This document shows positions 6,375 to 10,341 of a stretch of DNA of 10,341 nt, one piece after another (position 1 is the stretch's first letter; every line of letters begins with the position of its first letter). Both the position numbers and the translations under genes were made by a program. The DNA is from Bacteroidales bacterium Bact_20 (lineage in GTDB: Bacteria; Bacteroidota; Bacteroidia; Bacteroidales; DTU049): NCBI GenBank assembly GCA_001603615.1, contig LUZL01000150.1, positions 1 to 10,341 of the forward strand. Reading direction: 5' to 3'. Under the pieces are notes generated by a model. It was given only the letters and a program-made list of their open reading frames with translations, ran no database searches and was not told the DNA's origin.

Positions 6375-7757
6375 ATGAAAAATGATCTATTTGAACAAAT
6401 AAAAGACAATGCACCAAAACTTTTAAGCTTAGAAGAACTATGGGCTAATAGAGATCAGCATTATCATACTTTCCTTAGTTTAGGTTTCCCAAATAATAAG
6501 ATAGAACAATGGCGACAGACTCCTATTGATAATGTAATGAATAAAAATTTTCAATATGTAATCAATAATTCGCCTCTTCAGATAGAAAAAATCGAAAAGT
6601 ATCTAGCCTGTACTATTGAAAATTTTGAAAAATTTCTGTTTTTAATACATAATGGATCATATATATATTCAGATCAGCCGATTTATCATGACGAAGAAAC
6701 TGGCATGTTAGCTGGCAGTCTTAGACATGCTTTCGTATTATTTCCTGAAATTTTTAACAAATATTTTGATACCATAGCAGATGCTTCTTATAATGGATTC
6801 GTAGCTCTAAATATGTCATTAGCTTCAAGTGGTTTTTTTCTATATATACCTGCTGGTGTTAAAGTAAGTATTCCTATTCAGTTGATTAATTATTCTGATG
6901 GCAATGACAATCCATTCATGCAATCTAGGAATATTATAATCATAGAGGATGGTGCAGAGGTTACTTTTTTACAATGTGATGATACTTTCAAATCAGATGA
7001 TAATAGCTTTTTAAATGTTTTGACAGAATTCTATTTAGGTAAAAATGCAAAATTATTTCATTATAAACTACAAAATAAAAGTAATCACTCTTCTCTAATA
7101 AATACAATGTTTTTTAAATTAAAAGAAGCTTCTTTATTACATTCTTTAACTCTCACATATAATGGTGGGTTTATAAGAAATGAAACTATCATTGATATGG
7201 ATGAGCCCTTCGCTGAAGCTAAAATGTATGGACTTGGACTGATAGATCGTAGTCAAATAATTGAGAATTTGGGGTTTATACATCATAATGCTGAAAATTG
7301 CAATTCATATCAAGCATTCAAAAACATTATTGATGAGCAGGGAAGAGGACTTTTTAATGGGCATATTACAGTAATGCCAGGAGCACAAAAAACTAATGCT
7401 TATCAAATAGCACGCAATATACTTTTGACACCAGAAGCAAGGGTTTTTGTGAAACCATTTCTAGAGATATATGCTGATGATGTGAAGTGTAGCCACGGCT
7501 CTAGCATTGGTAAGCTAGATGATGACGCTCTTTTCTATTTAATGCAACGTGGCATATGCGAACGAAATGCTAAATTACTGCTTATGTATGCTTTTACTAA
7601 TGATATAGTAGAAGAGATACATATTGATGATTTAAAGAAACAAACTATAGGTATGATAAATCGTAGATTAAATGGTGAGTTGACAGCTTGCGATCAATGT
7701 GTACTAGGTTGTACTAAATTTGAAATCCCTGAGTTGAACTTTGATAACATTAATTAA
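6375..7757 (+). CDS. sufD: Fe-S cluster assembly protein SufD
   Basis: SufD is the SufB paralogue that completes the SufBC2D scaffold and is linked to iron acquisition for cluster assembly. The product has 460 residues, a little longer than the ~420 of E. coli. The N-terminal helical region contains the typical FPNNKIEQWRQTPID (residues 36-50). The beta-helix core has VALNMSLASSGFFLYIPAGV and RNIIIIEDGAEVTFLQ. The C-terminal signature is DDVKCSHGSSIGKLDDDALFYLMQRGI; its His374 corresponds to the functional His360 of E. coli SufD. The last ~20 residues carry an extra cysteine cluster, Cys439-x2-Cys442-x3-Cys446. The gene starts 12 bp after sufC. No sufS or sufE follows: the next gene is an unrelated lipoprotein after a 174-bp gap. 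Confidence 0.97.
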   Translation: MKNDLFEQIKDNAPKLLSLEELWANRDQHYHTFLSLGFPNNKIEQWRQTPIDNVMNKNFQYVINNSPLQIEKIEKYLACTIENFEKFLFLIHNGSYIYSDQPIYHDEETGMLAGSLRHAFVLFPEIFNKYFDTIADASYNGFVALNMSLASSGFFLYIPAGVKVSIPIQLINYSDGNDNPFMQSRNIIIIEDGAEVTFLQCDDTFKSDDNSFLNVLTEFYLGKNAKLFHYKLQNKSNHSSLINTMFFKLKEASLLHSLTLTYNGGFIRNETIIDMDEPFAEAKMYGLGLIDRSQIIENLGFIHHNAENCNSYQAFKNIIDEQGRGLFNGHITVMPGAQKTNAYQIARNILLTPEARVFVKPFLEIYADDVKCSHGSSIGKLDDDALFYLMQRGICERNAKLLLMYAFTNDIVEEIHIDDLKKQTIGMINRRLNGELTACDQCVLGCTKFEIPELNFDNIN

Positions 7758-7931
7758 TCAAATATTATAAACTCAAAATGTTTTTATTATTACTAAAATT
7801 TGCTTTCACTTTATCATATTTATTACTATTCTTAATTGATAATTCATAAAATTTTTTAATATTTAACAAATAATTTTGTAAAAAAATTACCTATTTGAAA
7901 AATTTGTATTAAATTTGAAAAAAAATATAAT
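7758..7931. other. 174-bp AT-rich intergenic region after sufD
   Basis: This gap separates the suf genes from the lipoprotein gene. It contains a weak all-AT hairpin (TAATTTT at 7871-7877, AAAATTA at 7883-7889, 5-nt loop) and three TTTG words at 7894, 7903 and 7914. I see no GC-rich terminator hairpin, no small ORF with convincing features and no recognisable RNA. It presumably holds the end of the suf transcript and the lipoprotein promoter. Confidence 0.45.
7910..7917 (+). promoter_or_regulatory. Putative -7 promoter element of the lipoprotein gene
   Basis: TAAATTTG fits TAnnTTTG and ends 14 bp before the ATG at 7932. A TTTG lies 12 bp upstream (7894-7897), closer than the usual -33 spacing, so the full promoter is uncertain. 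The region is so AT-rich that the match could be chance. Confidence 0.3.
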
Positions 7932-8312
7932 ATGAAAAGAAAAATATTTATTTTTCTAGCGATGATTACTAGTTTATTATTGTCATTTTCTTCATGTGAA
8001 AAAGAAGAAGGTTGTAATGCTGTAATAACGGTTAAGTTATTAAGAGATACTACACAAGTAGTACCATATGCTAATATCAGAATTTGGCAGATAAACTCAG
8101 ATATTAATATATTAGGTCAAGCTGATGCAAAAGGACGATTTGAACATTTTTTTAAAAATGAAGCTATTTTGAATGTAACTGCTAGCTCTAATCTATATTT
8201 ACCAATAGATACTTTAGATGCAGATACCATGAATAATGATGGCCTATATGGTGAAACAACGATTCGCTTGAAAAAAGGAACTACTGTTACCAAAAGTGTT
8301 TTTATAGACTAA
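7932..8312 (+). CDS. Small lipoprotein with surface-export-like signal and one beta-sandwich domain
   Basis: The product has 126 residues. It begins with a lipoprotein signal peptide (MKRKIFIFLAMITSLLLSFSS) and a lipid-accepting Cys22. The residues that follow, C-E-K-E-E, fit the CxK(D/E)(D/E) lipoprotein export signal described in Capnocytophaga, which sends lipoproteins to the outside of the outer membrane. Surface exposure is therefore likely, though inferred. The rest (about 30-126) looks like a single prealbumin-like or carboxypeptidase-regulatory-like beta-sandwich: AVITVKLLRD, VVPYANIRIW, ILGQADAKGRFEHFF, AILNVTAS, and a closing TTIRLKKGTT strand. No catalytic residues are visible and the precise role is unknown. 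It appears to be a single-gene unit, ending only 4 bp before the convergent end of tdk. Confidence 0.82.
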   Translation: MKRKIFIFLAMITSLLLSFSSCEKEEGCNAVITVKLLRDTTQVVPYANIRIWQINSDINILGQADAKGRFEHFFKNEAILNVTASSNLYLPIDTLDADTMNNDGLYGETTIRLKKGTTVTKSVFID

Positions 8313-8316
8313 TACA

Positions 8317-8895
8317 TTAATCATCATTAATTACCTTTAAATAGCAAGCTCTACATAAAGGTTCATAAATATCTTTTTCGCCCAACAAAACTAAATTATC
8401 ATTTTCAGATTTGCGATAAGAATATTGAGCTATATCTCCACATCTCACACAAACAGCATGCACCTTGGTGATATGCTCAGCTATTGCTAATAATTTAGGG
8501 ATGGGGCCAAAAGGAATTCCTTTGTAGTCCATATCTAAGCCAGCTACTATCACCCTTACACCATTATTTGCCAATGTATTACAAACATTCACTAATTCAT
8601 CATCAAAAAATTGAGCTTCATCTATACCCACTACCTCTGCTTCACTGCTCAGAAGCAAAATACTCTGACTATTATCTACAGGAGTAGACATTAGACTCAA
8701 TGCATTATGAGAAACTATCTGTTGCTCATCATACCTTTTATCTATAGCTGGTTTATATATTTCTACTTTTAAATTAGCTATTTGTGCTCTTCGTATTCTA
8801 CGAATAAGCTCTTCAGTTTTTCCTGAAAACATAGAACCAACAATTACTTCAATTGATCCTATTTTTTTATTTGATCTTCTTTGTTCTAAAAACAT
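8317..8895 (-). CDS. tdk: Thymidine kinase (type II, TK1-like)
   Basis: This enzyme phosphorylates thymidine to dTMP with ATP in the pyrimidine salvage pathway in the cytoplasm. The 192-residue product is full length for the family. It has the P-loop GSMFSGKT (20-27), the DEAQFFD segment (92-98) with the catalytic Glu93, the conserved AGLDMDYKGIPFGP (118-131), and two Cys pairs for structural zinc (Cys149/Cys152 in CVRCGD and Cys181/Cys184 in CRAC). The lasso-loop YEPLCRAC is also as expected. It lies 26 bp downstream of mutS on the same strand and is probably co-transcribed with it. The upstream sequence is A/T only, with no Shine-Dalgarno motif. The ATG chosen is the first in frame, and the ten-residue basic lead-in before the P-loop strand is normal. 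Confidence 0.97.
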   Translation of the reverse strand: MFLEQRRSNKKIGSIEVIVGSMFSGKTEELIRRIRRAQIANLKVEIYKPAIDKRYDEQQIVSHNALSLMSTPVDNSQSILLLSSEAEVVGIDEAQFFDDELVNVCNTLANNGVRVIVAGLDMDYKGIPFGPIPKLLAIAEHITKVHAVCVRCGDIAQYSYRKSENDNLVLLGEKDIYEPLCRACYLKVINDD

Positions 8896-8921
8896 ATTTT
8901 TTTTAAAATTTAAATCACTAA

Positions 8922-10341
8922 TTATTTCCCTGCTTTTAATTTAGATTTTAATAAATTTAATTGCATCAAAGCATCTAATGGAGTCAGCTGATCTATATCA
9001 ATAGATAGTATCATTTGTCTGAGTTCCTCTAGCAGAGGATCATCCAGCTGAAATAAGCTAAGTTGTATAGCTTCATTAGATGATTTTTCATTCCAAGTTT
9101 TAGATTCTCTATCTGCTTCTAGTTGTTTCAATATCATATCTGCACGTTCTACTACTATTTTAGGCATACCAGCCATACGGGCTACATGTATTCCAAAACT
9201 GTGTTCAGAGCCATCTGGTTCTAACTTTCTTAAAAAAATTATTTTATTATCAATTTCTTTTACACTAAAATGATAATTTTTTACTCTTTCTAGGTAGTCT
9301 GCGACTTCATTAAGCTCATGATAATGAGTTGCAAAAATAGTTTTGGGCCTATAATAGGGATGATTGTGCAGATATTCTATTATAGCCATTGCTATAGAAA
9401 TGCCATCAAAAGTACTAGTACCACGACCTATCTCATCGAGTAAAATCAAGCTTCTTTCAGATAAATTATTCAAAATACTAGCTGTTTCATTCATTTCCAT
9501 CATAAAAGTAGACTCACCTAGAGATATATTATCACTGGCACCAACCCTAGTAAATAATTTATCTGTAATACTGAGCACAGCTTCATCTGCAGGTACGAAA
9601 CTGCCTATGTGAGCCATCAGCACTATCAATGCTGTTTGCCTAAGAAAAGCACTTTTACCAGCCATATTTGGTCCAGTCAAAATAATAATTTGCTGACTTT
9701 CAGTATCTAAGTATAAATCATTAGGTACATATTTCTCTCCTGCCTTTAGCATCTTCTCTATCACTGGATGGCGACCTTGTTTGATATCTATAGTAAAATC
9801 ATTTGTTAATATTGGTCTATGATAATTATTTGTTATAGCTAAATGAGCAAAATTTGCTAAAACATCTACCTCTGCTATCAAATGTCCTGCATTCAATATA
9901 TCTTTACAAAATGAAATAAGCTCATTGAGTAGTTTGTCATATTCTTCTACTTCTAATTGTTGAATTCTAGCCTCAGCTCCAAGAATTTTATCTTCGTAAG
10001 TTTTTAACTCTTCAGTAGTATACCTTTCAGCTTGTGTCAATGTTTGCTTACGTATCCAAGAAGTAGGTACTTTATTTTTATGTACATTGGTGACTTCGAA
10101 ATAATATCCAAAAATATTATTATAACCTATTTTTAAGCTAGAAATACCCGTGTTTTTAATTTCTCTTTGCAAAATTTCCTTCAGAAAATCTTTACTATGA
10201 TTTTTAATATTTCTCAGATCATCTAGCTCTGCATTAACATTATTTCTAATAACATCTCCTTTTTGAACAGAAACTGCTGGCTCATCTAAAATAGTTTTTC
10301 TAATTTTATCTACTATTTTTAATATTTCATCATCTATCTTG
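8922..10341 (-). CDS. mutS: DNA mismatch repair protein MutS (N-terminal part outside window)
   Basis: MutS recognises base mismatches and small loops and recruits MutL in an ATP-dependent way. The frame stays open to the right edge, giving the last 473 residues of a protein usually near 850-870. The visible part begins in the core/lever region (DEPAVSVQKGDVIRNN, then AELDDLRNI) and the clamp region (TGISSLKIGYNNIFGYYFEVTN). The ATPase domain follows: Walker A GPNMAGKS at 9651-9674, the conserved ASDNISLGESTFMMEM segment near 9482-9544, Walker B/D-loop DEIGRGTSTFDG at 9402-9437 and THYHEL near 9311-9332. A QLSLF beta-clamp-binding motif lies at 9051-9065, and the end (LEELRQ...LTPLDALMQLNLLKSKL) is the normal C-terminal helix region. 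The missing N-terminus holds the mismatch-binding Phe-x-Glu. A TTG at 10172 is internal and not the start. tdk follows after 26 bp. Confidence 0.98.
   Translation of the reverse strand, partial: KIDDEILKIVDKIRKTILDEPAVSVQKGDVIRNNVNAELDDLRNIKNHSKDFLKEILQREIKNTGISSLKIGYNNIFGYYFEVTNVHKNKVPTSWIRKQTLTQAERYTTEELKTYEDKILGAEARIQQLEVEEYDKLLNELISFCKDILNAGHLIAEVDVLANFAHLAITNNYHRPILTNDFTIDIKQGRHPVIEKMLKAGEKYVPNDLYLDTESQQIIILTGPNMAGKSAFLRQTALIVLMAHIGSFVPADEAVLSITDKLFTRVGASDNISLGESTFMMEMNETASILNNLSERSLILLDEIGRGTSTFDGISIAMAIIEYLHNHPYYRPKTIFATHYHELNEVADYLERVKNYHFSVKEIDNKIIFLRKLEPDGSEHSFGIHVARMAGMPKIVVERADMILKQLEADRESKTWNEKSSNEAIQLSLFQLDDPLLEELRQMILSIDIDQLTPLDALMQLNLLKSKLKAGK

Noticed and set aside
7758..7931. 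Small RNA or riboswitch in the gap after sufD
   Set aside because: Only weak all-AT pairing is present and no conserved aptamer-like GC pairing is visible.
8316..8331. ATTAAT-CATC-ATTAAT as a bidirectional terminator
   Set aside because: The arms are six A/T pairs only, with no adjacent T-run, and the sequence also encodes the end of tdk; too weak to call.
9364..9612. Plus-strand open frame opposite the MutS ATPase motifs
   Set aside because: The opposite strand encodes the conserved MutS Walker B and neighbouring motifs; the shadow frame has no recognisable features.
10170..10172. TTG as the start of the minus-strand mutS gene
   Set aside because: In-frame codons continue to the window edge and encode conserved MutS sequence (DEPAVSVQKGDVIRNN...), so the gene is cut by the window and the TTG is internal.

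Overview
The window is an AT-rich stretch of bacterial chromosome. It most probably comes from a member of the Bacteroidota. The evidence is a C-terminal type IX secretion (T9SS) sorting domain, a '3-coathanger'-type C-terminal domain on a second secreted protein, a lipoprotein with a surface-export-like signal (C-E-K-E-E), TAnnTTTG promoter-like elements, and starts that lack a Shine-Dalgarno sequence. I cannot name a genus. No tRNA, rRNA, CRISPR array, insertion sequence or phage gene is visible.

Left part (1-4034, + strand): genes for the cell surface. The 3' end of a large modular protein comes first: a partial PKD-like domain, six Ig-like repeats and a T9SS sorting domain. After a 121-bp gap come two genes only 10 bp apart. 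One encodes a small secreted protein with a C-terminal coiled coil. The other encodes a 533-residue secreted protein of unknown function, mostly helical in its first two thirds, ending in a coathanger-type domain.

Middle (4035-7757, + strand): sufB-sufC-sufD, the complete SufBC2D iron-sulfur scaffold, with its key residues intact. The cysteine desulfurase sufS and the partner sufE/sufU, often found next to it, are absent from this window. The 130-bp leader before sufB holds two dyad-symmetric sequences and a -7-like promoter element, which makes it the most interesting non-coding stretch here.

Right part (7758-10341): a small surface-type lipoprotein gene on the + strand runs into a minus-strand pair, mutS then tdk, with only 4 bp between the two convergent stop codons. 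mutS enters from the right edge, so its N-terminal half lies outside the window. tdk (thymidine kinase) is complete.

Overall this is mostly a housekeeping neighbourhood (Fe-S cluster assembly, mismatch repair, nucleotide salvage) next to lineage-specific surface proteins. I found no convincing new multi-gene system. The best leads are the uncharacterised secreted pair at 1850-4034, the dyads upstream of sufB, and the cysteine-rich tail of SufD. No stretch longer than 300 bp is without a gene.
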